Shown here: one piece after another, positions 15,598 through 23,676 of the stretch
How the letters are laid out: each line of letters begins with the position of its first letter
How positions within the stretch are numbered: the first letter of the stretch is position 1
Assembly (NCBI GenBank): GCA_934254925.1
Contig: CAKQMD010000019.1
Coordinates: 1-25,961, forward strand
Direction of reading: 5' to 3'
Source: an uncultured Alphaproteobacteria bacterium
Lineage (GTDB): Bacteria; Pseudomonadota; Alphaproteobacteria; RF32; CAG-239
Length of the DNA: 25,961 bases
Notes under the pieces: generated by a model
The model's input: only the letters and a program-made list of their open reading frames with translations
Told to the model about the DNA's origin: nothing
Databases searched by the model: none
Position numbers and translations under genes: made by a program

Positions 15598-16924
15598 AAG
15601 CAGAACAATTGCGGCGTTTCTCGGCGCTTTTTGGTTTTGTGCCGTTTCGGCTGAGGCGAAGCTTTTTGAAGGAGAAGAGTTTTACCTTGACAACGGGATG
15701 CGGGTCATTGTGCTGCCAAACCACCGGGCGCCGGTGGTTAAGCATTTGCTGTTGTATAAGGCCGGCAGCATTGACGAGGAGCCCGGAAAGGGCGGCAGCG
15801 CTCATTTGCTTGAACATCTGATGTTTCGCGGCACAAAGAAGATTCCCGACGGAAAGCTTAATGAGATCTTTAATGAAAACGGAGTGGAGAGCAACGCTTT
15901 TACCAGCTTTGATATGACAGGTTATCATGAGTTTTCCGACATCAGCCGTCTGGAACTGGCGATGTTTGCCGAGGCGGATCGCCTTTCGGGCCTTAAGCTT
16001 GATCCGCAAAGTTTCAAATTGGAGAGAGACATCGTTTATCAGGAGCGACAGCAGCGTTTTGACAATAATCCTACAGGTTATTTTCAGGAGGCTTTGCGGC
16101 GAAGCTTGTGGCAGGAGCATCCTTATGCTCGGCCGGTGGCGGGCAGCAGCGAAGAAATCATGAAACTGACGTCAGACGATGTTCAGGCTTTTTATGACCG
16201 TTATTATACGCCGCAGAACGCCATATTGGTTTTGGCTGGGGACATTGATGTTCTTTCCGCTAAGCAATTGGCCGAAAAATATTACGGCAAACTTAAAGAG
16301 CGAGCGGAAAAAAATGAGAGAACCTTTCCCGAACTCAAAGAAGGAATGAAGTTGCGTTTGGATATGGCATTGCCCAAAGTGCAGTCCGTGCGTTTGTTTC
16401 GGGTTTATGCCGCGGCTTCCACGGCACGGCAGGGGGACGAAGTGGTTTATCTGGACTTTCTGCAAGATTATCTCGGCGGTGGGGAGACGTCGCGACTGTA
16501 TCGAAAATTGGTGAAGGAGAAGCCGGTCGCTTTAGCAGTCGGCAGCAGTTATGATGGAACGGCCCGCAGTTATGGCACTTTTTCCTTCTCGATGCTACCG
16601 GCTCCCGGTGTTTCTCCCGAAGAAGGGTTGGAAGCGCTTGAGCAGGCGGTGACGGAAGCGTTGGCTGAGCTGAAAGAGGAAGATGTGGAAAAATATAAGG
16701 AAAAGACCTTAAATTACCTGATCTATCTGAATGACAATCCCGAAAATCTGGCAGATGCGGTGGGACAGCAGGCGGTGAGCGGTCTCAGCCTCAATGAGAT
16801 AGCTGATTATGACGAGGAATTGAAACGGCTGAATGTGAAAGATGTTCGCAAAACGGCGAAAAAACTGTTGCATCAGGCGCCGATGATTACCGGAATCTTG
16901 CGACCTCTTGAGGAGAAAAGCTGA
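15590..16924 (+). CDS. M16-family zinc metallopeptidase (catalytic subunit)
   Basis: A 444-residue exported protease of the pitrilysin/processing-peptidase type. The signal peptide (about 1-23) ends at AEA. The inverted zinc motif is HLLEH (His72, Glu75, His76) in GGSAHLLEHLMFRGT, with the distal glutamate ligand in LERDIVYQER (143-152). FDNNPTGYFQEAL and HPYARPVAGSSEEI are standard M16B context. The C-terminal half is the second, non-catalytic M16 lobe (YLGGGETSRLYRKLVKEKPVA). It overlaps the lipoprotein gene by 8 nt, and its stop overlaps the next start (TGATG). The pair probably forms a periplasmic heterodimer. Confidence 0.9.
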   Translation: MSKSRTIAAFLGAFWFCAVSAEAKLFEGEEFYLDNGMRVIVLPNHRAPVVKHLLLYKAGSIDEEPGKGGSAHLLEHLMFRGTKKIPDGKLNEIFNENGVESNAFTSFDMTGYHEFSDISRLELAMFAEADRLSGLKLDPQSFKLERDIVYQERQQRFDNNPTGYFQEALRRSLWQEHPYARPVAGSSEEIMKLTSDDVQAFYDRYYTPQNAILVLAGDIDVLSAKQLAEKYYGKLKERAEKNERTFPELKEGMKLRLDMALPKVQSVRLFRVYAAASTARQGDEVVYLDFLQDYLGGGETSRLYRKLVKEKPVALAVGSSYDGTARSYGTFSFSMLPAPGVSPEEGLEALEQAVTEALAELKEEDVEKYKEKTLNYLIYLNDNPENLADAVGQQAVSGLSLNEIADYDEELKRLNVKDVRKTAKKLLHQAPMITGILRPLEEKS

Positions 16925-18363
16925 TGGGAAGGCGTCCTTTGTATTTGAAGTCCGGCCATAAGGGGGCAAAGTTTGTCTTGCTGCTTGCCGTTGCGGCAGG
17001 GGTTTTGTTTGGAGCTTATGACCGTTTGATCCGTTTTGATGCGGACCGTTTGGTGGCGAAATCGCAGTTTGCCGAAGGGGAGTTTAAAACCAAAGTTGAG
17101 GAAGTCGTCTCTCCTCAATACGGAATTAAGGCTTATTTATTGCAAGAGCATTCCAATCCCATCGTGGGGATTCGTTTTATTTTCAAATCGGCCGGCGTCA
17201 CGGCCGAAAACGCCGAGGAAGCTGGAATTGCCGCGATGACGGCCGCTCTTCTGGACAAAGGCGCCGGAAAACTGGATGCCGCGGCTTTTCGCGAAAAGGC
17301 GGAGCAAAAGGGGATTGTGCTGACTTTCGGGGCAGACCGGGACGACTTTGGCGGTTCTTTGCTCAGTTTGAAGCAATATCTGCCGGAAGCCGCGGAGTTG
17401 TTGCGTCTGGCCTTGACGGAGCCGCGGTTTGACGTTCGGGAAGTCGTGTTGCTGCGACAGCAGATTTTGGAAGGATTGAAACGTCAGCAGGAACAACCGG
17501 AAGCAAAGTTGACCTTGGCTTTTGGCCGGGAGTTGTTCGGAACGCACCCTTACGGACGTAATCCGGCGGGCAGCGAGGTGACGGTGAAAAAGCTGCAGGC
17601 AAAGCAGTTGCGAGAGTTCATGAAGCGCAATTTGGCCAGGAATAATTTGGTGGTCGGTGCGGCCGGAGACATTACGCCGGAGGCGTTGGGAAGGGTTTTG
17701 GATGAGGTTTTCGGCGAATTGCCCGAAAAGAATGTTTTGAAGAACGTCGAAGCTGCGGAACCGGACTATGACGGGCGTTCCGTCGAGTTGGAAGAAGCGT
17801 CGGCACAAAATGTTTTTCTGGCGGGAGCTGCCGGTGTTGAGCGGCTTGACAAGGATTTTTATCCCTTGTATGTGGCCAATCATATTTTCGGCGGCAGCGG
17901 TCTTAACTCTCGGCTGAATATGGCGATCCGCGAAAAAGAAGGATTGACTTACAGCGTTTACAGCGGTTTGAGTTTGCCGGATTTGGCGCCGCAGATCATC
18001 GGCAGCTTTTCGACGACGCCGGAAAACTATTCCCGGGTTAAGAAAATTTTTATGAACGAGTGGCAGAAGTTCGGCGCTGAGGGTGCGACGGCCGCGGAGC
18101 TGGAAGAAGCCAAAAAATATCTGCTGGCCTCTTATAATCTGCGTTTTAACGGAACGGCCAATTTGGCGGATATGGCGGCTTTGATGCTGCGGGACAAGCT
18201 GGGCGCGGATTTTTTGGAAAAGCGTAACGATTATGTTCGCGCGGTAACGTTGGAAGACGTCAACCGGGCGGCGAAAAGGTTTTTTAATCGGGATAAAATG
18301 ATTACTGTCGCCATCGGCAGTTTTGAGGAGATGAAGAAAGATGATGAACAAAACGGTCAATAA
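16924..18363 (+). CDS. M16-family non-catalytic partner
   Basis: A 479-residue M16 homologue with an N-terminal basic stretch and one hydrophobic signal-anchor (about 18-36). At the place of HxxEH it reads AGIAAMTAAL, so the zinc ligands are gone. Family lobes are still clear: LFGTHPYGRNPAGSE, NLVVGAAGDI, IFGGSGLNSRLNMAIREKEG and LTYSVYSGLSL, the last retaining the substrate-contact Arg/Tyr region of M16 partner subunits. It starts one base inside the stop of the catalytic gene. In the family such tandem genes encode a heterodimer in which the inactive subunit supplies the substrate chamber. The last 23 nt overlap pgi. Confidence 0.88.
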   Translation: MGRRPLYLKSGHKGAKFVLLLAVAAGVLFGAYDRLIRFDADRLVAKSQFAEGEFKTKVEEVVSPQYGIKAYLLQEHSNPIVGIRFIFKSAGVTAENAEEAGIAAMTAALLDKGAGKLDAAAFREKAEQKGIVLTFGADRDDFGGSLLSLKQYLPEAAELLRLALTEPRFDVREVVLLRQQILEGLKRQQEQPEAKLTLAFGRELFGTHPYGRNPAGSEVTVKKLQAKQLREFMKRNLARNNLVVGAAGDITPEALGRVLDEVFGELPEKNVLKNVEAAEPDYDGRSVELEEASAQNVFLAGAAGVERLDKDFYPLYVANHIFGGSGLNSRLNMAIREKEGLTYSVYSGLSLPDLAPQIIGSFSTTPENYSRVKKIFMNEWQKFGAEGATAAELEEAKKYLLASYNLRFNGTANLADMAALMLRDKLGADFLEKRNDYVRAVTLEDVNRAAKRFFNRDKMITVAIGSFEEMKKDDEQNGQ

Positions 18364-19987
18364 AACACGGGCATGGAAAAAGCTGGAGCGTCATTACCGC
18401 TGGTTTAAGAAGACGAAAATGCGTGATTTGTTTGATAAAGATCCCGCACGGGCGGAGCGTTATACCCTAACGCTGGAGAACATGACCTACGATTATTCCA
18501 AAAACCGGATTAACGACAAGACGATGAAATATTTGTTTAACCTGGCGCGGGAATGTCGTTTGGCGGAAAAAATCGAGGCGATGTTTGAAGGCAAGCGGAT
18601 CAACGTTACGGAGAACCGTCCGGTTTTGCATACGGCCTTGCGCAACCGGGAGAATACACCGGTTTATGTTGACGGACAGAATGTTATGCCCGAGATTAAC
18701 GCGGTTTTGGCACATATGCGCCAGTTTTCGGACGCGGTGCGTTTCGGGACTTTTACGGGGCATACCGGCAAAAAGCTGACGAATATCGTCAATATCGGCA
18801 TCGGCGGGTCCGATCTCGGTCCGGTGATGGCGACGGAAGCGCTGCGCAAGTATTGGGCAAAAGACATTCAGTGTTATTTTATTTCCAACATCGACGGAAC
18901 GGCCTGTGCCGAGGTTTTGAACAAAGTTGATCCCGAGACGACGTTGTTTATCGTCGCTTCCAAGACTTTTACGACCATTGAGACGCTGACCAACGCCAAA
19001 ACCTGTCGCAAATGGCTGGTGGACGCTTTGGGAGAGCATGCGGTGGCCAAGCATTTCGTAGCGCTTTCCACCAATGTGAAGGAAGTTGAAAAGTTTGGCA
19101 TCAATAAGGAAAATATGTTTGAATTTTGGGATTTCGTCGGCGGGCGTTATTCCATGTGGTCGGCAATTGGGTTGTCAATCGCCATTGCGGTGGGAATGGA
19201 CAATTTTGAAAAAATGTTGGACGGTGCCTATGCCATGGATCGGCATTTTCGCCAAACGCCGTTTGAAAAAAACATTCCGGTTATTTTGGGGCTGCTCGGC
19301 ATTTGGTATAATAACTTTTTTAACCTCAAGAGCTATGCTGTGGTGCCTTATGACCAATATTTGCAGTATGTGCCGTCGTATTTGCAGCAGCTGGACATGG
19401 AAAGCAACGGCAAGTTTGTGTCCGAGGACAACGATTATGTCAAATATCCGACGGGGCCGGTTTTGTTCGGCGGGGCGGGAACCAACGTGCAGCATTCGTT
19501 CTTTCAGCTGATTCACCAGGGAACGACAATTATTCCCTGCGATTTTATCGTTCCGGCGATTTCGCATAATGAGATCGGCGACCATCACGAGATTTTGTTG
19601 GCAAACGTGTTGGCGCAAGGCGAGGCCCTTATGCGCGGCAAAACGGTCAAGGAAGCCGCGGAAGAATTGCTTAAGGCCGGAAAGAGCAAAGAAGAAGTCA
19701 AGTTTTTGAAGAAATTTAAAAGTTTTGAGGGAAATCGTCCCTCTAATACCTTTATTTTTAAGAAAATTGATCCTTTTGCGCTTGGTATGCTGATTGCCAT
19801 GTATGAGCATAAGGTTTTTGTGCAGGGCGTGATTTGGGGCATTGATTCTTTTGACCAGATGGGCGTGGAACTCGGCAAACAGATGGCTTTGAGCATTTTG
19901 CCGGAGTTGCAGGGGAATGCTCACGGAATTTGTCACGACAGTTCGACGAAGAGCTTGATTAAGCTGATTAAAAAATTAAGGAAATAA
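18341..19987 (+). CDS. pgi: Glucose-6-phosphate isomerase
   Basis: Cytosolic enzyme interconverting glucose 6-phosphate and fructose 6-phosphate; its product is the substrate of the phosphofructokinase at the window's left end. The 548 residues match the E. coli enzyme (549). Motifs are IGIGGSDLGP, VASKTFTTIET, GGRYSMWSAIGL, DMESNGKFV (base Glu region), GTNVQHSFFQLIHQGT (His) and GVELGKQMA (Lys). The start is ATGATG at 18341/18344, within the end of the preceding M16 gene (23-nt overlap), with GAGGAG about 12-17 nt upstream. Only 2 nt separate its stop from mutL. Confidence 0.96.
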   Translation: MMNKTVNKTRAWKKLERHYRWFKKTKMRDLFDKDPARAERYTLTLENMTYDYSKNRINDKTMKYLFNLARECRLAEKIEAMFEGKRINVTENRPVLHTALRNRENTPVYVDGQNVMPEINAVLAHMRQFSDAVRFGTFTGHTGKKLTNIVNIGIGGSDLGPVMATEALRKYWAKDIQCYFISNIDGTACAEVLNKVDPETTLFIVASKTFTTIETLTNAKTCRKWLVDALGEHAVAKHFVALSTNVKEVEKFGINKENMFEFWDFVGGRYSMWSAIGLSIAIAVGMDNFEKMLDGAYAMDRHFRQTPFEKNIPVILGLLGIWYNNFFNLKSYAVVPYDQYLQYVPSYLQQLDMESNGKFVSEDNDYVKYPTGPVLFGGAGTNVQHSFFQLIHQGTTIIPCDFIVPAISHNEIGDHHEILLANVLAQGEALMRGKTVKEAAEELLKAGKSKEEVKFLKKFKSFEGNRPSNTFIFKKIDPFALGMLIAMYEHKVFVQGVIWGIDSFDQMGVELGKQMALSILPELQGNAHGICHDSSTKSLIKLIKKLRK

Positions 19988-19989
19988 AA

Positions 19990-21813
19990 ATGCCGATCAG
20001 AATTTTACCGGATAACCTGATTAATCAAATTGCTGCCGGGGAGGTGGTGGAACGTCCGGCTTCGGTGGTTAAGGAGCTGGTGGAGAATGCCATTGACGCC
20101 GGCGCCACTTCTGTTGAGGTGAGCTTGGTTGACGGCGGCAAAAGTCTGATCGTGGTTTCCGATAACGGCAAGGGCATGTCGGCAGAGGAGTTGTCTTTGG
20201 CCGTGGAGCGGCATGCGACATCCAAGTTGCCGGACGACAATTTGTTTAACATTAATTTTCTCGGTTTTCGCGGTGAGGCCTTGCCGTCGATTGCTTCGGT
20301 GGCGCGCCTGAGTATCGTCACTCGGGAAAAAGGCAGTGAAAATGCCTGGAAAATTGAGGTTAACGGCGGTGAAAAGTCAGACGTGATGCCGGCGGCTCAT
20401 CCGCAGGGGACGCGCATTGAGGTCAGGGACTTGTTTTATGCAACGCCGGCACGTTTGAAGTTTTTGAAGAGCGGGAGCGCCGAGGCGACCCAATGTGCCG
20501 ATATGCTGACGCGCATTGCTTTGGCCAATCCGACAGTGGCTATTTATCTCAAAGACGGCGAGAAGCGAAAGATCGCCCTGAACTCTTGTCAGGGAGAGCT
20601 GTTTGAGGCGCGGTTACGGCGTTTGTCGGAAGTTATGGGAAAAGAATTTGGCGAAAACTCGATCCTTATTGACGCGCAGCGCGAAAATTTGCGGATCAGC
20701 GGTTATATCAGTTTGCCGACGCTGAACAAGGCGAATTCTTTGTCGCAATATTTGTTTGTCAATAATCGCCCGGTGCGTGACAAGCTGTTGCTCGGGGCGA
20801 TCAAGGGGGCTTATCAGGACGTTTTGGCCGCCAACCGTTATCCGATGTGCGCGTTGTTTTTTGACATTGATCCGGCTTATGTGGACGTGAACGTGCATCC
20901 GACAAAAGCGGAAGTGCGTTTTTTTGACAATGCTTTGGTACGCGGGCTGTTGGTCAGTGCCATTCGCAATGCGCTTAACCGCGAAGCGAACCGCTCTTCC
21001 AATACGGTGGACGTCAATGCCGTTTTGCAGGATAATCTGCCTGATTTCTCAAAAATGGGCATTCCAGAAACTTTGAGTTTGGGCGAATATCGGCGGCCTT
21101 TGGCGCCGCAGAGCGGTTTTCAAGGTGGGTACGGCGGCAGAAGTTCAAGTCGACGGCAGGCGGATCTGCCGGAGCTGCAGCGCAATTTTTCGGTACGGGT
21201 CGAGGAAGTTCAGGATATTGAGGATATTTCGGGTATCGGACCGTTGGGATTGGCAAAGGCCCAGTTTCACAACACTTATATCATTTCGCAAAGCGAAGAA
21301 AGCATAATCATTATAGACCAGCATGCCGCCCATGAGCGGATTGTGATGGAGAAGATGAAAGAGAGCCTGATCAATGGGCGTTTGGCTTCGCAGATGTTGC
21401 TGATTCCCGAGATTGTAGAGCTTAACGGCAGCGATAAGACCAGGCTGTTGAGTTTGGCGGCGGAGTTTGAAAAACTGGGCTTGGTTATTGAAGAGTTTGG
21501 GCCGGCGGCGGTGATTGTTCGAGAAATTCCCGCTTTGCTCGGCGATTGTGACGTCAAGGCCTTGGTACAGGATTTGGCGGATGAAGTTGCCGAGTGGGGG
21601 AATGGTTATGTTTTGACGGAAAAGTTGCACAGCATTTGCGCGACAATGGCCTGTCACGGGTCGGTACGGGCCGGGAGGACGCTTAATGCCGCCGAGATGA
21701 ACAAGCTGTTGCGAGATATGGAAAAAACGCCGCATTCCGGACAATGTAACCACGGACGGCCGACCTATGTGGAGTTGAAACTGAAAGACATCGAACGTTT
21801 GTTTCATCGTTGA
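19990..21813 (+). CDS. mutL: DNA mismatch repair protein MutL
   Basis: A 607-residue mismatch-repair ATPase/endonuclease. The GHKL ATPase domain is at the N-terminus: IAAGEVVERPASVVKELVENA with the catalytic Glu and Asn, DNGKGM, ATSKL and GFRGEAL. The linker around 340-400 is Ser/Arg/Gly-rich. The C-terminal dimer domain carries the metal-dependent endonuclease motif DQHAAHERIVME (443-454; DQHAx2Ex4E), ACHGSVRAG and GQCNHGRP. This is the self-nicking type of MutL found in bacteria without MutH. It starts 2 nt after pgi, with GGAAATAAAA as a modest ribosome site. It is the last gene of the packed series. Confidence 0.97.
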   Translation: MPIRILPDNLINQIAAGEVVERPASVVKELVENAIDAGATSVEVSLVDGGKSLIVVSDNGKGMSAEELSLAVERHATSKLPDDNLFNINFLGFRGEALPSIASVARLSIVTREKGSENAWKIEVNGGEKSDVMPAAHPQGTRIEVRDLFYATPARLKFLKSGSAEATQCADMLTRIALANPTVAIYLKDGEKRKIALNSCQGELFEARLRRLSEVMGKEFGENSILIDAQRENLRISGYISLPTLNKANSLSQYLFVNNRPVRDKLLLGAIKGAYQDVLAANRYPMCALFFDIDPAYVDVNVHPTKAEVRFFDNALVRGLLVSAIRNALNREANRSSNTVDVNAVLQDNLPDFSKMGIPETLSLGEYRRPLAPQSGFQGGYGGRSSSRRQADLPELQRNFSVRVEEVQDIEDISGIGPLGLAKAQFHNTYIISQSEESIIIIDQHAAHERIVMEKMKESLINGRLASQMLLIPEIVELNGSDKTRLLSLAAEFEKLGLVIEEFGPAAVIVREIPALLGDCDVKALVQDLADEVAEWGNGYVLTEKLHSICATMACHGSVRAGRTLNAAEMNKLLRDMEKTPHSGQCNHGRPTYVELKLKDIERLFHR

Positions 21814-21847
21814 TATATTGCAATTAAAAAGAATGGGAAAATAATCC

Positions 21848-21876
21848 TTGATAAAAGAATGAAATTGTGGTATATA
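21848..21876 (+). promoter_or_regulatory. Promoter-like sequence between mutL and its downstream terminator
   Basis: TTGATA and TATATA are separated by 17 bp. Transcription from it would start near 21884 and meet the hairpin terminator at 21912-21937 after only about 50 nt. It may drive the small-gene island with attenuation, or make a short RNA. A small CACTT/AAGTG hairpin (21884-21898) lies at the predicted 5' end. Confidence 0.4.
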
Positions 21877-21911
21877 AATTCATCACTTGCTATAAGTGTA
21901 TCTAAATCACG

Positions 21912-21937
21912 CCTCCGGTTTTCCGGAGGTTTTTTTT
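21912..21937 (+). terminator. Rho-independent terminator after mutL
   Basis: CCTCCGG, a TTTT loop, and CCGGAGG form a perfect 7-bp stem followed by eight T. It marks the end of the mutL unit and the left boundary of the accessory island. Confidence 0.9.
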
Positions 21938-21965
21938 GTTTAAATTTTAATATAAAGGAGGAATT

Positions 21966-22184
21966 ATGCCTGTTTATGACAATGAAATTAATCGTATTTT
22001 GCAAAAGAGAATAGAAGACAGAAGCTGGGATGAAGTTTTAAAACTTCAGGCTGAGAAGAACCGAACGTCGGACAGTTTGTTGTTTAAACGATTGAGTGAC
22101 GAGACGGAAAAGGCTTATGAAATGCGTTATGGCACGGAAGACGCCAAGACCGATGCCGCGGGGCGGGTTATTGACGAAGACTAG
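21966..22184 (+). CDS. Small hypothetical protein, first gene of the accessory island
   Basis: A 72-residue, highly charged, soluble protein that I do not recognise. The sequence alternates acidic and basic residues (NRILQKRIEDRSWDEVLKL) and is probably helical, ending in an acidic tail (VIDED). It has a textbook ribosome-binding site (AAAGGAGGAATT before ATG), which supports real translation. It lies 28 nt after the mutL terminator and 27 nt before the next gene, on the same strand. A partner or chaperone role for the following gene is possible but only positional. Confidence 0.6.
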   Translation: MPVYDNEINRILQKRIEDRSWDEVLKLQAEKNRTSDSLLFKRLSDETEKAYEMRYGTEDAKTDAAGRVIDED

Positions 22185-22211
22185 CCCTGGCCAGCAGATC
22201 AGAAGACTTAT

Positions 22212-22661
22212 ATGGAACAACAATCAAAGGGAAAGCCTTCTATCCGATTGGCAACTAAAAAAGATAAGGTTGGGTATGTTCAAGTGATTCTTGATGATGG
22301 GGCAGGAAATCAGGATATTGCCGGGATTAGCAGTAATTCTATATTGAAGTTTTTGTCATCTAGCGCAAGTATCATAAAATCAAAAATGGGCAGCGCTAAT
22401 ATTTTGGAAAGAGGGATGCATGATGCTGTCAAAAAGTCTGTTTTTGAATCTGACGATTATGACTTAACTCCGCCGAGATATATTTCGCAAGAGGGATATG
22501 CTCAGAGTAAGAGGTTTCTTGATAATTTAACGGAAGATGATTATTGGGTCTTTTCCAATAATTGCGATGATTTTGCAAGGCGGGTTATTCGGAGAGCAAC
22601 GCAGAAAAAATCTTGTACAAATGATTTTAGACCTGCAGATGCAAAAAAAGATATCCGATGA
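22212..22661 (+). CDS. Hypothetical protein with possible permuted papain-like fold
   Basis: A 149-residue protein of uncertain function. Two segments recall permuted papain/NlpC-type domains seen in some toxins and lipid hydrolases. An early strand reads VGYVQVILDDGAGNQDIAGIS, where relatives often have Gly-His-x-x-x-x-Leu. Late in the protein is NNCDDFARRVIRRA (about 115-128), where relatives have the nucleophile in Asn-Asn-Cys-x-x-Phe. Here the expected His is Tyr, so catalysis is doubtful. The codons are visibly more A/T-rich than those of mutL or pgi. The ribosome site is weak. The stop overlaps the next small gene by 4 nt. The similarity is by eye and could be coincidental. Confidence 0.55.
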   Translation: MEQQSKGKPSIRLATKKDKVGYVQVILDDGAGNQDIAGISSNSILKFLSSSASIIKSKMGSANILERGMHDAVKKSVFESDDYDLTPPRYISQEGYAQSKRFLDNLTEDDYWVFSNNCDDFARRVIRRATQKKSCTNDFRPADAKKDIR

Positions 22662-22816
22662 GCGTGTTGCATGACCTGACCACATGTCGTGTTCCGAGAA
22701 AAGGAAAGGAAGTAATTCAGAATGTTGTAGACGCTGTAAACAATACGGTTCACACGGCTCGTCAGGCTCAAAAAATAAGTGATAGTTATCAAAAGGCGAT
22801 GAAAATGTTCGAGTGA
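22658..22816 (+). CDS. Very small hypothetical protein coupled to the preceding gene
   Basis: A 52-residue frame starting ATG at 22658, overlapping the previous stop as ATGA, and ending TGA at 22814-22816. The sequence begins MSVLHDLTTCRVPRKG. It then forms a likely amphipathic helix (KEVIQNVVDAVNNTVHTARQ and onward to a KAMKMFE end). The ATGA overlap is the main reason to call it a gene. I do not recognise the product. It could be the tail of a once longer gene, or a small partner of the 149-residue protein. Confidence 0.45.
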   Translation: MSVLHDLTTCRVPRKGKEVIQNVVDAVNNTVHTARQAQKISDSYQKAMKMFE

Positions 22817-22889
22817 TAATTTAAGTTGTATAAATATTATTGTTATATTATTATAAATAATTATTTTATCTGTTTAGGGGGTAAAAACA

Positions 22890-23453
22890 ATGAAAAAGCT
22901 AATCAAGCAAGTATTTTTGTTTTTGTGTTTGGGGATGTCTCTCTATTATTTTACTACTGAAGAGAGTCTTATATACGGATGTGGCGATCATATTCATCTT
23001 TTTGTTTTTATGCATGTGCTTGTTTGGCTTTTTGTACCTATTTTGCTGATAAATGCCGTTTTTTTGTATTTTTTTGATCGGGGAACGGGAAATTATGGAC
23101 AAGATTTGGTGCTGCTGAGTTATAACAAATTGTGGGTTTATTGGGGGTATTATCCTTTGGTTTTGCTCAGTGTGGGAATCTTGTATCTGCTTTTGGCAGA
23201 GATATTGGGTATCTTTGCGGTTATTTTTTCCTTTTTGGTAGGGGTGTACCACGATCATGAATTGTTTTTATATAAGATTATGGCAGGTCCGATGTGGATT
23301 GTGATGGGGATCGTGATTGACTATATTGAGCTTTGGCGGGTGAAGCGGTATCGCCTGGAATTAAAGGAGATTAAGAAAGTTGTCATTATTCCCAATGCGA
23401 TCGGGACGCTTGCGGGGTTGATTTACATGTACTTCTGGTGTTGGGGTGACTAG
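22890..23453 (+). CDS. Hypothetical multi-pass membrane protein
   Basis: A 187-residue inner-membrane protein with about five or six hydrophobic segments (about 5-22, 34-61, 88-122 as two helices, 130-150 and 163-184). The loops are short and the only long cytoplasmic-looking stretch is basic (WRVKRYRLELKEIKK). I recognise no family. The start is ATG at 22890 after TTAGGGGG, an acceptable ribosome site. The upstream 70 nt is extremely AT-rich and could hold a promoter. It is the last protein gene before the non-coding stretch that precedes the retroelement. Confidence 0.65.
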   Translation: MKKLIKQVFLFLCLGMSLYYFTTEESLIYGCGDHIHLFVFMHVLVWLFVPILLINAVFLYFFDRGTGNYGQDLVLLSYNKLWVYWGYYPLVLLSVGILYLLLAEILGIFAVIFSFLVGVYHDHELFLYKIMAGPMWIVMGIVIDYIELWRVKRYRLELKEIKKVVIIPNAIGTLAGLIYMYFWCWGD

Positions 23454-23543
23454 GCAGAGGCGGTTGAAAAATTCGGTGGATAAGGCATAAAAGAATATTT
23501 ATTTTTTCTTCTTTTTTATAATAATAGTTGTAGCTTTTGAGCG

Positions 23544-23598
23544 GCTAAACGTTGCGAAAGAAACGGATTAGCAAGAATTTCGGCAACCACGATTGTCG
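23544..23598 (+). other. Two predicted RNA hairpins upstream of the retroelement template
   Basis: In the 223-nt gap after the membrane-protein gene, GCTAA/TTAGC plus CGTT/AACG form a two-part stem (23544-23572) capped by an 8-nt purine loop. A second stem, CGGCAA/TTGTCG with one wobble, spans 23581-23598. A T-run follows at 23609-23615. The rest of the gap is AT-rich without a reading frame. It could be the leader of the template RNA, a terminator region, or an unrelated small RNA. Confidence 0.4.
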
Positions 23599-23676
23599 GA
23601 AGAGGGCGTTTTTTTATTAAAAAAAGGGTTATCCACAGTAGGCTGCGCTTATTGTTAAGTGAAAAGAGATAACGAC

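Noticed and set aside
17137..18360. 407-codon minus-strand frame opposite the second M16 gene
   Set aside because: Antisense shadow in GC-richer coding sequence; low-complexity Arg/Gln-rich translation and no start signal.
23629..23637. Replication origin at the DnaA-box match
   Set aside because: Only one box is present and there is no dnaA, dnaN, gidA or parAB neighbourhood.
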